Of a DNA stretch of 64,000 bases, positions 25,443-34,608 are shown piece after piece (position 1 is the first letter of the stretch; each line of letters begins with the position of its first letter). A program made the translations under genes and the position numbers. Origin of the DNA: Bacteroidia bacterium. GTDB lineage: Bacteria; Bacteroidota; Bacteroidia; Bacteroidales; CAJPTX01. The stretch lies in contig PDTX01000004.1 in assembly GCA_002749065.1 (NCBI GenBank), positions 92,966-156,965 on the forward strand. The letters run 5' to 3'. The notes under the pieces were generated by a model. The model ran no database searches. It saw only the letters and a program-made list of their open reading frames with translations, and was not told the DNA's origin.

Positions 25443-28172
25443 CTAGAGCCTCTGGAGGTTCTCGACGTAGGAGCGGGACTTGTCGTACTTGAGGTCGCGG
25501 AGGATGGAGGACTTGACGTTGATGCGGAAGGTGAAGGAGCGGAGGATGCCGAAGGGTACGACGTTGAGCGACATTTCCCAGCAGTGGAGGTCGCGGTGTA
25601 TGTTGAGGGTGGTGGTGGAGAGGCGGCGGGCGTTGATGTCGTAGTTGGTGCTGAAGCCGAAGCGCCAGCTCTCGCCGATGGAGAAGCCGGCGTGGAGCGA
25701 TGCGGTCTGGATGGTGCGGATGCGCTGGCCGTTCTTGGAGTAGCTGTAGTTGTAGTTGATGGCCACGTCCCATGGGGCCTTGAATGCCTCGTAGCTGAGC
25801 TCCATGTAGTCGGTGGCGAGGGCCTCCTGGAAGGGCTTGCTGCCGGGGAGGTAGCCCTGGGGTATGGTTTTGATGCTGCTCTTCTGGCCGCCGATGACTT
25901 GCTGTATGGACATGCCCGCGCTCAGGGATAGCTGCTTGAAGCGGAGCGGGTTGCCGGTTTGGTCGTAGTAGAACCGCTCGATGGCCTGCCCGTTGGGTAG
26001 GCAGTCGTAGGGGGAGAATGCGGAGCTGGCGTTGAGCGACACGACGTTGAGCAGGTTGGTGCTCGCGCTGATGCGGAGGTCGGCCCAGCGGAGGGAGTCG
26101 GCCAGGAAGTTGTAGGCGGTGGAGAGGCTGAGGCTGCGCAGCAGGGGTACCTTCTTGGTGCTCCGGGTGGTGTCCTTGCCCTTGCGCACCTTCATCTCGA
26201 GGCTGTTGTTGAGGGCCAGGTTGAGCGTGCCCGACTCGCCCTTGGGGGGCCCGCCGTAGAGGGTGCCCTCGAAGATGGAGTAGTCGCGGGTGTCGCCCTT
26301 CTCGTTGGTCTGCACGCGGCGGTAGGCCCCGTAGAAGGCGCGGGAGAAGTCGGGGTGGTAGGAGAAGCCGACGGTGGGGCGCAGGACGTGGCGCACGGCC
26401 CGCAGCCAGCCCTTCTCGCTGAAGGCGTACATGCCGTAGATGGTGGTGCTGGTGGAGATGCCGGTGTTGAACTGCCAGGCGCGCTCGAAGCCCCGGACGG
26501 TGTCGCGGATGGCCTTCTTCTGGTCGGGGTCGTAGTGGTAGCGGGTGGTCTTGTAGTACCAGTTCTCGCGGTAGCTCACGGTGGGGCTGATGGTGAGGTA
26601 CTTGAGCGTTTTGAATGCGGCCGAGACGGAGGCGTTGTGGGCGATGCCGTTCTGCATCTGGCGGTACATGGGGTCGGTGAAGAGCTTGTCCTCGCGGATG
26701 TGGACCTTGTTCTGGAGGTTGAGGCCGTAGGCGAAGCCGATTTTCTCGTACCAGCGGGGCTTGCCGACCTGGATGCTCCGCTTGAAGGGGTATATGCGGG
26801 CGACGTTGACGTTGAGTTGGGGGAAGCGGATGTCGACTATGCTGTCGCGGGTGTTCTGCGAGTGGTTGAAGGAGGTGGTGAGGCTGATGGGGGTGCCCGG
26901 GAAGCGCCGACTGTAGGATACGGAGCTGAGTATCTGGTTGTTGAGGAACTCCTCCGTGGTCTTGGAGTTGTAGCGGTTGAAGGCCGAGGAGCCCAGGGTG
27001 ACGTTGGCCTGGAAGGTGGAGTAGGGGTGGGTGGTGCGGTCCTGGATGTGCTGCCAGGTGAGGCGGTAGTTCTCCTGCTGCGACTCCTGGGGCGTGCCGC
27101 GCTGGCCCAGGCTCACGGCCGAGTAGGTGGCTGTCACCGAGCCGGTGAAGCGGTAGCGGAGGGCGTAGCGCCATTTGGCCGAGGCGTCCCACGAGCCCTT
27201 GGTGTAGACGGACCCTAGGAAGGTGAGGTCCATGTAGTCGTTGAGGCCGAGGTAGAAGCCCCCGTTGCGGACGAAGAAGCCCCGCTTGTTCTCCTCGCCG
27301 TACTCCGGGAGGATGATCCCGGTGGAGCGGGTCTTGTTGTTGGGGAAGAAGCCGAAGGGGATCAGCAGGGGGGTGGGCACATCGGCGATGACCAGGTAGG
27401 CGATGTCGGTGAATATCTTGTCGTTGGGCACGACCTTGGCCCGGGTCAGGTGGATGTAGTAGTGCGGGTGGGGGTGCTCGCAGGTGGTGAATTTCCCCCC
27501 CTTGACGTAGATGACATCGTTGGGCATGCGCTTGATGACCTCCCCGTGGAGGTAGCCCTCTGAGGCCTTGGTCATCACCCCGCTGATGCGGGCCTTCTGG
27601 GTGCGGAAGTTGTAGGTGATGCTGGTCATGGTGTACTCGTCGCCGCCGTCGTGGAATACGGGCTTCCCGGTGACCTTGCCGGCGGTGTCGCTGCGCCCGG
27701 CCGCGAAGAGCTGCCGCTGGTTGATGTCCAGGTCCATGTAGCCCGACTCGAAGCGCTGGTTCTTCTGCTGCAGCGAGGCCCCCCCGTAGAGCTCTATGCG
27801 CTTGTCCTTGACGTAGTAGCAGATGGAGTCGGCGGCCTTGGCGTCGATGGGCGCATCCAGGCCGTTCTTCGGCCGGGGCTTGGCCGGGGGCACTCTGGCG
27901 CTGTCGCTGGCGGGGCGTGGCGGGCTACTGAGGGTGTCGGCCGGGGGGGCATCGCCACTCTGGGCCCGCGGGGCGGGGGCCACCTGGGCGGGCGGGTGGA
28001 TGTGCTCACGCCCGGGCGCGGGGCCATGCTCATGTGCATGCTCATGGTCGTGCTCATGCTCGTGCGCGGATGCCACCCCGAGCCCCAGGCCCACGAGGAT
28101 GGCGAGCAGTAGGATGGTGTGCCTTGCCGTGCCGGAGAAATGCGTATTGAAGAAAAATACTACCTTTGCCAC
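25443..28172 (-). CDS. lptD: LptD-family outer-membrane LPS assembly protein
   Basis: Large (909-residue) exported barrel protein. Signal peptide to about residue 36 (hydrophobic TILLLAILVGLGLGVASA), then an unusual His/Glu/Asp stretch at 37-49 with His at every second position, then a Pro-rich linker (about 50-105). Residues 110-250 are an OstA/LptA-like beta-jellyroll (YYVKDKRIELYGGASLQQ..., YMDLDINQRQLFA) and the rest is a long barrel with PLLIPFGFFPNNKTRSTGIILPEYG, a motif typical of Bacteroidota LptD. The best start is GTG 28172; there is no ATG before the signal core. Divergent from the amidase gene. The His-rich segment may bind zinc; that is inference. Confidence 0.88.
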   Translation of the reverse strand: MAKVVFFFNTHFSGTARHTILLLAILVGLGLGVASAHEHEHDHEHAHEHGPAPGREHIHPPAQVAPAPRAQSGDAPPADTLSSPPRPASDSARVPPAKPRPKNGLDAPIDAKAADSICYYVKDKRIELYGGASLQQKNQRFESGYMDLDINQRQLFAAGRSDTAGKVTGKPVFHDGGDEYTMTSITYNFRTQKARISGVMTKASEGYLHGEVIKRMPNDVIYVKGGKFTTCEHPHPHYYIHLTRAKVVPNDKIFTDIAYLVIADVPTPLLIPFGFFPNNKTRSTGIILPEYGEENKRGFFVRNGGFYLGLNDYMDLTFLGSVYTKGSWDASAKWRYALRYRFTGSVTATYSAVSLGQRGTPQESQQENYRLTWQHIQDRTTHPYSTFQANVTLGSSAFNRYNSKTTEEFLNNQILSSVSYSRRFPGTPISLTTSFNHSQNTRDSIVDIRFPQLNVNVARIYPFKRSIQVGKPRWYEKIGFAYGLNLQNKVHIREDKLFTDPMYRQMQNGIAHNASVSAAFKTLKYLTISPTVSYRENWYYKTTRYHYDPDQKKAIRDTVRGFERAWQFNTGISTSTTIYGMYAFSEKGWLRAVRHVLRPTVGFSYHPDFSRAFYGAYRRVQTNEKGDTRDYSIFEGTLYGGPPKGESGTLNLALNNSLEMKVRKGKDTTRSTKKVPLLRSLSLSTAYNFLADSLRWADLRISASTNLLNVVSLNASSAFSPYDCLPNGQAIERFYYDQTGNPLRFKQLSLSAGMSIQQVIGGQKSSIKTIPQGYLPGSKPFQEALATDYMELSYEAFKAPWDVAINYNYSYSKNGQRIRTIQTASLHAGFSIGESWRFGFSTNYDINARRLSTTTLNIHRDLHCWEMSLNVVPFGILRSFTFRINVKSSILRDLKYDKSRSYVENLQRL
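28161..28168 (+). promoter_or_regulatory. candidate -7 box for amidase gene
   Basis: TACCTTTG about 60 bases before the amidase ATG and overlapping the first codons assigned to the divergent lptD gene. No TTTG at the usual spacing. The overlap might mean lptD starts further downstream at a non-ATG codon. Confidence 0.4.
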
Positions 28173-28229
28173 TGGCGTTAAGCGGTTCGATTAGCGAGTG
28201 CAAAGCTATAAATAAAACGCAAAGCGTTG

Positions 28230-29351
28230 ATGCTTTTACACCGATGGGTTTCCTTTTTCCCCTGTAGGCTGTGGCCGCTGGCCCTGCTGCTGCTGGTACC
28301 CGGCATCTCGCTGGCGGGGGGCGCCGAGGAGGGGGAGCTGCGGGTCGTGGTCATCGACCCCGGGCATGGGGGGAAGGACCCCGGGACGCACGGCCGGGTG
28401 GCCAAGGAGAAGGACGTGGTCCTGTCGGTGGGCCTCAAGCTGGGCAAGCTCATCGAGGAGAATTTCCCGAAGGTGAAGGTGGTCTACACGCGGAAGACGG
28501 ACGTGTTCATCGAGCTCAACCGCCGGGCCGAGATCGCCAACGAGGCGAAGGCCGACCTGTTCATCTCCATACACGCCAACTCGGCCCCCTCGCACGTCCG
28601 GGGGGCAGAGACCTTCGTGATGGGCCTGCACACCACCAAGTCGAACTTCGAGGTGGCCCAGCGGGAGAACGCGGTCATCACCTACGAGAGCGACTACACG
28701 CGGAAGTACGAGGGCTACGACCCCCACTCGCCCGAGAGCTTCATCATCTTCTCCCTCATACAGAACGTATTCCTGAACCAGAGCCTGGAGTTCGCCTCGG
28801 CCGTCCAGCGGCAGTTCACCGACGTGCTGCTGCGCCACGACCGCGGGGTGAAGCAGGCGGGCTTCCTGGTGCTGTACAAGAGCTCGATGCCCTCGGTGCT
28901 CATCGAGCTGGGCTTCCTGACGCACCGGCAGGAGGAGAAGTTCCTGGTCTCGAAGGAGGGGCAGGACAAGATGGCCCGGGCCATCTTCACGGCCTTCAGC
29001 GACTACAAGAAGGTGCGGGATGCCCGGGCCGCGGCCCATAAGGCCCGGGAGAAGGCCAAGGCCGAGGAGGCCGCGCCCAGCAAGCCGGAGCCCAGCAAGC
29101 CGGCGGCCAAGGACGGGAGGAGGATAGAGTTCCGCGTGCAGGTGGCGACCATACGCCACCCCCTGGGCAAGGGGCATAGGCTGCGCCGCGAGTTCCCCAG
29201 GCTGCTCGAGGAGAAGGACGGCCCGTCCTACCGCTACTACTCGCACCGCACGGCGAGCTTCGACGAGGCGCAACGGATGCTGCAGCAGGTCCAGAAGACC
29301 TGCCCGGACGCCTTCCTGGTGGTCTTCGAGGACGGTGTGCGCCGGAAGTGA
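28230..29351 (+). CDS. N-acetylmuramoyl-L-alanine amidase with C-terminal SPOR-like domain
   Basis: Periplasmic zinc amidase that cuts the stem peptide from glycan strands, as in cell separation. 373 residues from ATG 28230. Signal peptide to about residue 29; Amidase_3 domain from VVVIDPGHGGKDPG (first Zn His) through the conserved Glu in the following LNRRAEIANEAK region, SIHANSA (second Zn His) and the catalytic Glu in SVLIELGFLTH. A Lys/Ala/Pro-rich linker (residues ~265-290) leads to a C-terminal ~80-residue domain (FRVQVATI...YRYYSH...AFLVVFEDG) with the SPOR pattern for binding denuded septal glycans. The MCE gene follows after 47 bases. Confidence 0.93.
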   Translation: MLLHRWVSFFPCRLWPLALLLLVPGISLAGGAEEGELRVVVIDPGHGGKDPGTHGRVAKEKDVVLSVGLKLGKLIEENFPKVKVVYTRKTDVFIELNRRAEIANEAKADLFISIHANSAPSHVRGAETFVMGLHTTKSNFEVAQRENAVITYESDYTRKYEGYDPHSPESFIIFSLIQNVFLNQSLEFASAVQRQFTDVLLRHDRGVKQAGFLVLYKSSMPSVLIELGFLTHRQEEKFLVSKEGQDKMARAIFTAFSDYKKVRDARAAAHKAREKAKAEEAAPSKPEPSKPAAKDGRRIEFRVQVATIRHPLGKGHRLRREFPRLLEEKDGPSYRYYSHRTASFDEAQRMLQQVQKTCPDAFLVVFEDGVRRK

Positions 29352-29398
29352 GGATGGAGCGAGGATTGATAGGGTCGTAGGACGGACATAGTTTAGCA

Positions 29399-30301
29399 AT
29401 GGAAAAGAAGTCAAAGCAATACTGGCTGATAGGCCTCTTCACGGTGGTGATTCTGGCCTTCTTCGGGGTGTTCTTCAACTACCTGAAGGGGCGGAATGTG
29501 TTCAAGAGCGTGGTGCACTACTACGTGTACTTCGACGGGGTGGAGGGGCTCTACAAGAGCAACAAGGTGCTCATAAACGGCATGCGCGTCGGGGATGTCT
29601 CGGACATCAGCTTCGCGCCGGACCACTCGGGCCGCCTGCTGGTGGAGCTACGCCTGCCGCCGACGGTGGACCTGCCCCTGGGCACGCGGGCGAGCATCGT
29701 GAATACCGGGATGCTCGGGGGGCGGATGGTGAAGCTCAGCGATGCCTACGGGCCGGGGCCATACCTCCGCGACGGGGACACGATAGCGGGCTTCACCGAG
29801 CAGTCCATCGCGCAGGTGATGGACACGCAGATGACCCCCATCATGCAGAACGTGGATACGCTGATCGTGAACCTGAAGCACCTGACGGGGTGGGTGAACG
29901 CCACGATGACGGATGAGGCGCGGGGGCAGGTACTGGGCATTCTGGCCGATGCGGCGGGCTCTACGCAGAAGCTGAACCGGGCGATGGACCAGCTGCCCGC
30001 CCTGCTGCGGGAGGTCAACGCGACGGTGAAGGAGGGGCAGCTGGCGATGAGCAAGGCGGGGAGCATCGCCGACAGCATCAACGCGATGAACCTGGTGGCC
30101 ATGTCGCGGCGCTTCGACAGCGTGATGGGCAACCTCGCCCGGCTGACGGCGCAGCTGGCCGACAGCACCAGCTCGCTGGGCCGCTTGACCACGCAGGACA
30201 GGCTGTACCAGGATGTGGATAGGGCGGTGCGCAGCCTCGACAGCCTGGTGGTGGACCTGAAGAGGAACCCCGGGCGCTACGTCAAGCTGTCGCTCTGGTA
30301 G
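29399..30301 (+). CDS. MlaD/MCE-domain lipid transport protein
   Basis: 300 residues with one N-terminal membrane anchor (YWLIGLFTVVILAFFGVFFNYL, about 8-29) and an MCE domain (about 37-115: YYVYFDGVEGLYKSNKVLINGMRVGDV, typical of the fold). The rest is predicted helical, with heptad-like regions (about 140-280), as in substrate-binding proteins of inter-membrane phospholipid transporters. The cognate ATPase and permease genes are not adjacent. In many Bacteroidota this gene follows an N-acetylmuramoyl amidase gene, as here. Confidence 0.9.
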   Translation: MEKKSKQYWLIGLFTVVILAFFGVFFNYLKGRNVFKSVVHYYVYFDGVEGLYKSNKVLINGMRVGDVSDISFAPDHSGRLLVELRLPPTVDLPLGTRASIVNTGMLGGRMVKLSDAYGPGPYLRDGDTIAGFTEQSIAQVMDTQMTPIMQNVDTLIVNLKHLTGWVNATMTDEARGQVLGILADAAGSTQKLNRAMDQLPALLREVNATVKEGQLAMSKAGSIADSINAMNLVAMSRRFDSVMGNLARLTAQLADSTSSLGRLTTQDRLYQDVDRAVRSLDSLVVDLKRNPGRYVKLSLW

Positions 30302-30343
30302 GCTTGCGCCCCGGCCCGCGTCGCGCCGTTGGCCCGTATCCGG

Positions 30344-31036
30344 CTACCGGTATTGCCGCAGGTGGGCCTTCCGCTCGTCGGGTATACGCCAGCTCTCCCG
30401 GGCCTTCTGTATGGCCTTGCGCCTGACCCACTCCTCGAGCTGTGGTATGTGGGCTACGGCCTCGTCCCACTGGTGGGTGAGGGCCTCGGCCCAGAACCAG
30501 GCTTGGCCCATGCGGACGTAGTACTCGGGGCGTTTGAGCTCGGCGATGGTGCTGAGTAGCCCGGGCTGGAGCGGGCCCTTGAGGTAGTGCTTCATGAGCA
30601 TGACCAGGGCGAAGCGGACGGTGTACTCGTGGGGGTTGCTGAGCCACTCGAGGAGGTGGGGGTAGAAGAAGTCGGCTTGCCTGCTGATGGCCACGGGCGC
30701 GAAGGAGTCGCAGGTGGCCCAGTTGTCGAGGTGGGGGAGGTAGGCCTGGATGTGGGCCTGGGCCACTTCGGGGTCCTTGGTCTGCCCGATGATGCAGCCG
30801 TGCAGCAGCTGCTCCTCGAAGTAGCGGTGGGCTGGCCGCGCGATGTAGGGCTCGCAGTCGTAGGCCCGGAGGTAGCCCTTGGCGAGGGCCCGCACCTGGG
30901 GTACGCGCACGCCCAGGAGGCAGTCCGGGTCGACGGTGGGTAGGAGCTTGAGGTTGAAGCTGCGGTAGGTGGCCTCGGCGTGCTGGTGGAGGTCGCGGTG
31001 CACGATGGCGGGTGTGAGCTCGGGTTTGGGCATCAT
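30344..31036 (-). CDS. DNA alkylation repair enzyme, AlkD-like HEAT-repeat protein
   Basis: 230 residues, all-helical with HEAT-like repeats; VDPDCLLGVRVPQVRALAKGYLRA is the signature region of the DNA alkylation repair (COG4912/AlkD) family, and HLDNWATCDSFAPVAI and YTVRFALVMLMKHYL supply the conserved W-D and R residues. Likely a glycosylase-like protein for alkylated bases, though some relatives have no proven activity. It is convergent with the MCE gene (42-base gap). MM at the start leaves two adjacent ATG choices. Confidence 0.88.
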   Translation of the reverse strand: MMPKPELTPAIVHRDLHQHAEATYRSFNLKLLPTVDPDCLLGVRVPQVRALAKGYLRAYDCEPYIARPAHRYFEEQLLHGCIIGQTKDPEVAQAHIQAYLPHLDNWATCDSFAPVAISRQADFFYPHLLEWLSNPHEYTVRFALVMLMKHYLKGPLQPGLLSTIAELKRPEYYVRMGQAWFWAEALTHQWDEAVAHIPQLEEWVRRKAIQKARESWRIPDERKAHLRQYR

Positions 31037-31089
31037 GGTCCTGTATCTCCGTCTTTAGTTGAAAAATCCATCCGTTTTACGTGTACGAA

Positions 31090-32031
31090 TCAATGGGTGC
31101 TGCCGAAGGGGTCCGCCTCGCTGAAGTCGGGGGTGTAGTGCCCCTGCGAGGAGAAGTCCTGGGTGAAGCCCTGGTGCATCCCCAGCTCGTGGAGGGTTGC
31201 CAGGGCCTGCCGGTACTCCGCCGGGGTGATGCCGCGGGCGAGCTCGGGGTGGCGGTCTGCGCGTAGGTTTTCCGGCGGGGTGTACTGGCTCATGAGGGAT
31301 ACGGGGAGCGCGGGGCCGAGCTCCGCCCAGAGGTTGAACAGGGCGGCGCGGGTGTTCTCCGCCTGGCCGGGTAGGACGAGGTGCCGCACCAGGAGCCCCC
31401 GTCGGGCAATTCCCCGCTCGTCGAGCTGGAGGCCCGTGCCGACCTGGCTCGCCATGCGGCCTATCGCGCTGAGGGCGTGGTCGGGGTAGCCGGGGGCGTG
31501 GGATAGCTCGTGGGCGAGGGCGGGGGAGGCGTACTTGTAGTCGGGGAGGTAGATGTCCACCAGCCCCTCGAGGGTGTCGAGGGCGGCGGGGCTGTCGTAG
31601 CCGCCGGTGTTGTAGACGATGGTGGGGCGGTAGCCGTCGCGGTGTAGCTGGCCGATGAGCTCGGGGAGGTGGGGGATGTAGGGGGTGGGGGAGACCAGGC
31701 CGAGGGTGTCGCATCTCCCGTCCATCCGCCCGTCCGCATCCTCTGGCTGGAGGAGCGGCTCGAGGCGGGCGAGGAGCTCCGGCACGGTGCAGCGATGGGG
31801 GGTGAGGGCGGTCCGTGGGGCGCTGATTTGGTGGTTCTGGCAGTAGATGCAGCGGAGGTTGCATCCGGCGAAGAAGACGTTGACCACGCCGCTTGGTCCG
31901 CCGAGGACGGGTTCCTCGCCGGTGTGGCGGCAGACGCTGGCCACGTAGAGGTGCTGGTCTATGCCGCAGCGGCCGGGCCGGGTGCGCCGGTCGGTCTGGC
32001 AACGGTGGGCGCAGAGCGTGCAGCTGTCCAT
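31090..32031 (-). CDS. radical SAM protein, PflX/PflA-like (COG1313)
   Basis: 313 residues. The CX3CX2C radical-SAM cluster motif is seen in FAGCNLRCIYCQNHQ (Cys57, Cys61, Cys64). An additional N-terminal cysteine set CTLCAHRCQTDR...GRCG is the hallmark of the PflX-type group, related to pyruvate formate-lyase activase. No glycyl-radical enzyme gene is nearby. Real substrate unknown. It starts 7 bases after the helicase stop, so the two genes are probably co-transcribed. Confidence 0.88.
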   Translation of the reverse strand: MDSCTLCAHRCQTDRRTRPGRCGIDQHLYVASVCRHTGEEPVLGGPSGVVNVFFAGCNLRCIYCQNHQISAPRTALTPHRCTVPELLARLEPLLQPEDADGRMDGRCDTLGLVSPTPYIPHLPELIGQLHRDGYRPTIVYNTGGYDSPAALDTLEGLVDIYLPDYKYASPALAHELSHAPGYPDHALSAIGRMASQVGTGLQLDERGIARRGLLVRHLVLPGQAENTRAALFNLWAELGPALPVSLMSQYTPPENLRADRHPELARGITPAEYRQALATLHELGMHQGFTQDFSSQGHYTPDFSEADPFGSTH

Positions 32032-32038
32032 GGGGCTA

Positions 32039-34507
32039 CTACCAGCGGCTGATGACGGGGTAGCTGAAGGCGGTGCGCACCCACTGGAGCTGGCCGTAGG
32101 TGAAGCGGGGGTGTCGCCGGATGCGCTCGGAGAGGGGGGCCTCGGGGTAGAGCTCGAAGTCGGTGCGGAGGGTGGCGATGTCGTCTGCGGTGAGCAGCTC
32201 GTCTATGCTGATGCGGCTTTCGCGGAGGAGCCGGCAGATGTGGTTTGCGATGGTCTTGTCGGTGATGCCGCGCTCCCTGGCGATGGTCTCGGGCGTTCTC
32301 CCCTGCCTGAGCAGCTCGAGGGTGTGGAGGTAGCTCTTCGCCCGGGGGGGCTTGGTCTCCGTGCCGGGTCCTTGCTCGTGTGTGTGCTGCGCGGCTTGCT
32401 CGAAATCCGCCTGCTCCCGCTGTATCAGCTCGAGGAGCTCCATGCCGTGCGTGCGGAGGGTCTCGCTGGGTAGGCGGGGTATGCTGCGTAGGCCGTCGAG
32501 GGTGGTGGGGGCGTGCTCGGCCAGCGCGTAGAGCGCGGCGCGGTTGAGAATCTGCCCGGGCCGGATGGGGTCGCCGGTCTGCTGGGCGATTTCCTGGGCC
32601 TTCTGCTCGCGCCACTGCTCCAGCTTCTGGATGAGCGTATCGGCCAGGCTCTCCGCGCTCCTGCCGGTGGCGTGGGGGTGCTCGCCCATGCGGGCCAGGG
32701 CGCGGGCCTTGGTGTACCGCTCGATGGTGAAGCCGTTGGCGCAGGCGATGGAGCATTCGTGCTTCTCGCTGATGCGCTCCTTGAGCTCCTGGAGGCGTGC
32801 GGCCAGGGTCTCGTTCTTGCGGTCCACGCGGCTGGGGGTGAGCTGCTCGAGCAGGCCGTCGTCGAGCAGGTCGAGGACGTAGCTGGTGGCGCTGGCGACG
32901 CGGTCCTGGAGGGTCTCGTTGCTGCCGATGGAGGGGTTGTGGGCCAGGAGGGTGCGGAGCTGCTGGCGGAAGCGCTGCATGTGCCCCTCGAGGGAGTGGA
33001 GGGTGCTCTCCACGCTGCGGAGGCGCTGGTGGTTGGCGTGGGAGGCGGCCAGCTCATCGCCCTTGAGCACGTTGACGATGCTGGTGGCGAGCCGGGCGGG
33101 CTCGGCGTAGTCGAAGAGCGAGCTCAGGAGCTGGGCCTCGTAGGCGGCGCGGGCCTGCTCGAGCTGCTGGGCTGTGGGCGCGTCGCGGCGTGCGTCGCGG
33201 CTGTGGGCGACGATGCGTCCATCGGTCTGCACGGCGCGCGGGTCGAGGCGGGTGGTCAGGGCTATGCCCTCGAGGGTTCGGCAGCGGCTCAGGGCGACGT
33301 AGATCTGCCCGGCGGCGAAGGCGGCCTGCCCGTCGATCTCGACCTCGTCGAAGGTCAGCCCCTGGCTCTTGTGGATGGTGATGGCCCAGGCCAGGCGGAT
33401 GGGGTACTGGGTGAAGGTGCCCAGGATCTCCTTCTCCACGGTCTTGGTCTGCGGGTTGAGGGTGTAGCGGACGTTCTCCCAGGTTTCGGGCTCGATGCGG
33501 ACCTCCATCCCGTCGTCGAAGGTCACGGTGATGCGGCTGGGGGTGAGTTCGGTGGCGGTGCCAATCTTGCCGTTGAAGTAGCGTTTCTGCGCCTGCTTGT
33601 CGTTGCGGATGAGCATGACCTGGGCCCCCTCGCGGAGGGTGAGGGTCTGGTCGGTGGGGAAGTTGCGCTCCGCGAAGTCGCCCTCCACGGTGGCCTCGTA
33701 GCTGATGAGCGGGGTGTCGAGGGCGTGCAGCTCCTGGCTGTTGATGGTGTCGGCCTTCTGGTTGTGCGTGGTCAGGAGTATGTGGCCCTTCTTGCGCTGG
33801 CCCCCGGGCCCGGTGTATCGGCGGTTGAGCTCTCGGATGACCTCTGGGCCCATGTTGCCCTCTCGGATGCTGTTGAGCAGGGAGAGGAAGCGGTCGTCCT
33901 GCTGGCGGTAGACGGTCTGCAACTCCACGCTGAGGTAGCCGGCCTGGTGGAGGGCGTGGGAGGAGAAGAAGTAGGGGGAGTCGTAGTGGGCCTGGAGGAT
34001 GGGCTCGTCCTGGGGGGTGACCACGGGCGGCAGCTGGTAGAGGTCGCCGATGAGCAGGAGCTGCACGCCGCCGAAGGGGGTCCAGCTGCGGCGCACGGCG
34101 CGGAGGACGAGGTCGACGGCGTCGAGGTAGTCGGCCCGCAGCATGCTGACCTCGTCGATGATGAGCAGCTCGAGCCGCTGGAGTATCCGCTGCTTCTCCT
34201 TGCGGAAGGGCTGCATGCCGATGTGGGCGAGCTGCTCTTGGGGCGAGAGGTGCTGGGCGTGCTGGTAGTCTATGGCCACGGGCGCGAGGGGCAGGTGGAA
34301 GAGCGAGTGTAGCGTCACGCCCCCGGCGTTGATGGCCGCCACGCCGGTGGGCGCGCAGATGGCGTGGGCCTTGAGCAGGGTCCGGCCGAGGTCGCGCAGG
34401 AAGGTGGTCTTGCCCGTGCCGGCCTTGCCGGTGAGGAAGAGGTTCTGGCTGGTCTCCACGACGAAGCGCCGGGCGAGCTCGAGCTCCGGGTTGGTCTGCT
34501 GTTCCAT
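32039..34507 (-). CDS. Pif1-like SF1 DNA helicase with C-terminal HRDC and HTH regions
   Basis: 822-residue helicase. Walker A is LTGKAGTGKTTF (about residues 25-36); Walker B is LLIIDEVSM, and there is the Q-L-P-P motif GDLYQLPPVV and the C-terminal motif TIHKSQGLTFDEVEID...YVALSRC, as in Pif1/RecD2-type enzymes. After residue ~450 there are helical sections, one HRDC-like (GQILNRAALYALAEHAPTT...LRSIPRLPSETLRTHGMELLELI) and a final HTH_40-like region (LELLRQGRTPETIARERGITDKTIANHICRLL). This three-part layout is common in Bacteroidota. Role is likely replication, G-quadruplex or recombination upkeep. Confidence 0.92.
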   Translation of the reverse strand: MEQQTNPELELARRFVVETSQNLFLTGKAGTGKTTFLRDLGRTLLKAHAICAPTGVAAINAGGVTLHSLFHLPLAPVAIDYQHAQHLSPQEQLAHIGMQPFRKEKQRILQRLELLIIDEVSMLRADYLDAVDLVLRAVRRSWTPFGGVQLLLIGDLYQLPPVVTPQDEPILQAHYDSPYFFSSHALHQAGYLSVELQTVYRQQDDRFLSLLNSIREGNMGPEVIRELNRRYTGPGGQRKKGHILLTTHNQKADTINSQELHALDTPLISYEATVEGDFAERNFPTDQTLTLREGAQVMLIRNDKQAQKRYFNGKIGTATELTPSRITVTFDDGMEVRIEPETWENVRYTLNPQTKTVEKEILGTFTQYPIRLAWAITIHKSQGLTFDEVEIDGQAAFAAGQIYVALSRCRTLEGIALTTRLDPRAVQTDGRIVAHSRDARRDAPTAQQLEQARAAYEAQLLSSLFDYAEPARLATSIVNVLKGDELAASHANHQRLRSVESTLHSLEGHMQRFRQQLRTLLAHNPSIGSNETLQDRVASATSYVLDLLDDGLLEQLTPSRVDRKNETLAARLQELKERISEKHECSIACANGFTIERYTKARALARMGEHPHATGRSAESLADTLIQKLEQWREQKAQEIAQQTGDPIRPGQILNRAALYALAEHAPTTLDGLRSIPRLPSETLRTHGMELLELIQREQADFEQAAQHTHEQGPGTETKPPRAKSYLHTLELLRQGRTPETIARERGITDKTIANHICRLLRESRISIDELLTADDIATLRTDFELYPEAPLSERIRRHPRFTYGQLQWVRTAFSYPVISRW

Positions 34508-34608
34508 GTGCGGTTACCCATCTTTACGTACGGGGGGTAAAGGTAGGCATTTTGGTGGTATACGGGCGATGGGGCGCGCTTTTCGCAGCTAATCGTGCGC
34601 TCCCCGCC

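Noticed and set aside
32513..34312. A 599-codon plus-strand frame opposite the Pif1-like helicase
   Set aside because: Low-complexity Gly/Val/Leu/Glu composition typical of an antisense shadow; the helicase motifs on the minus strand are unambiguous.
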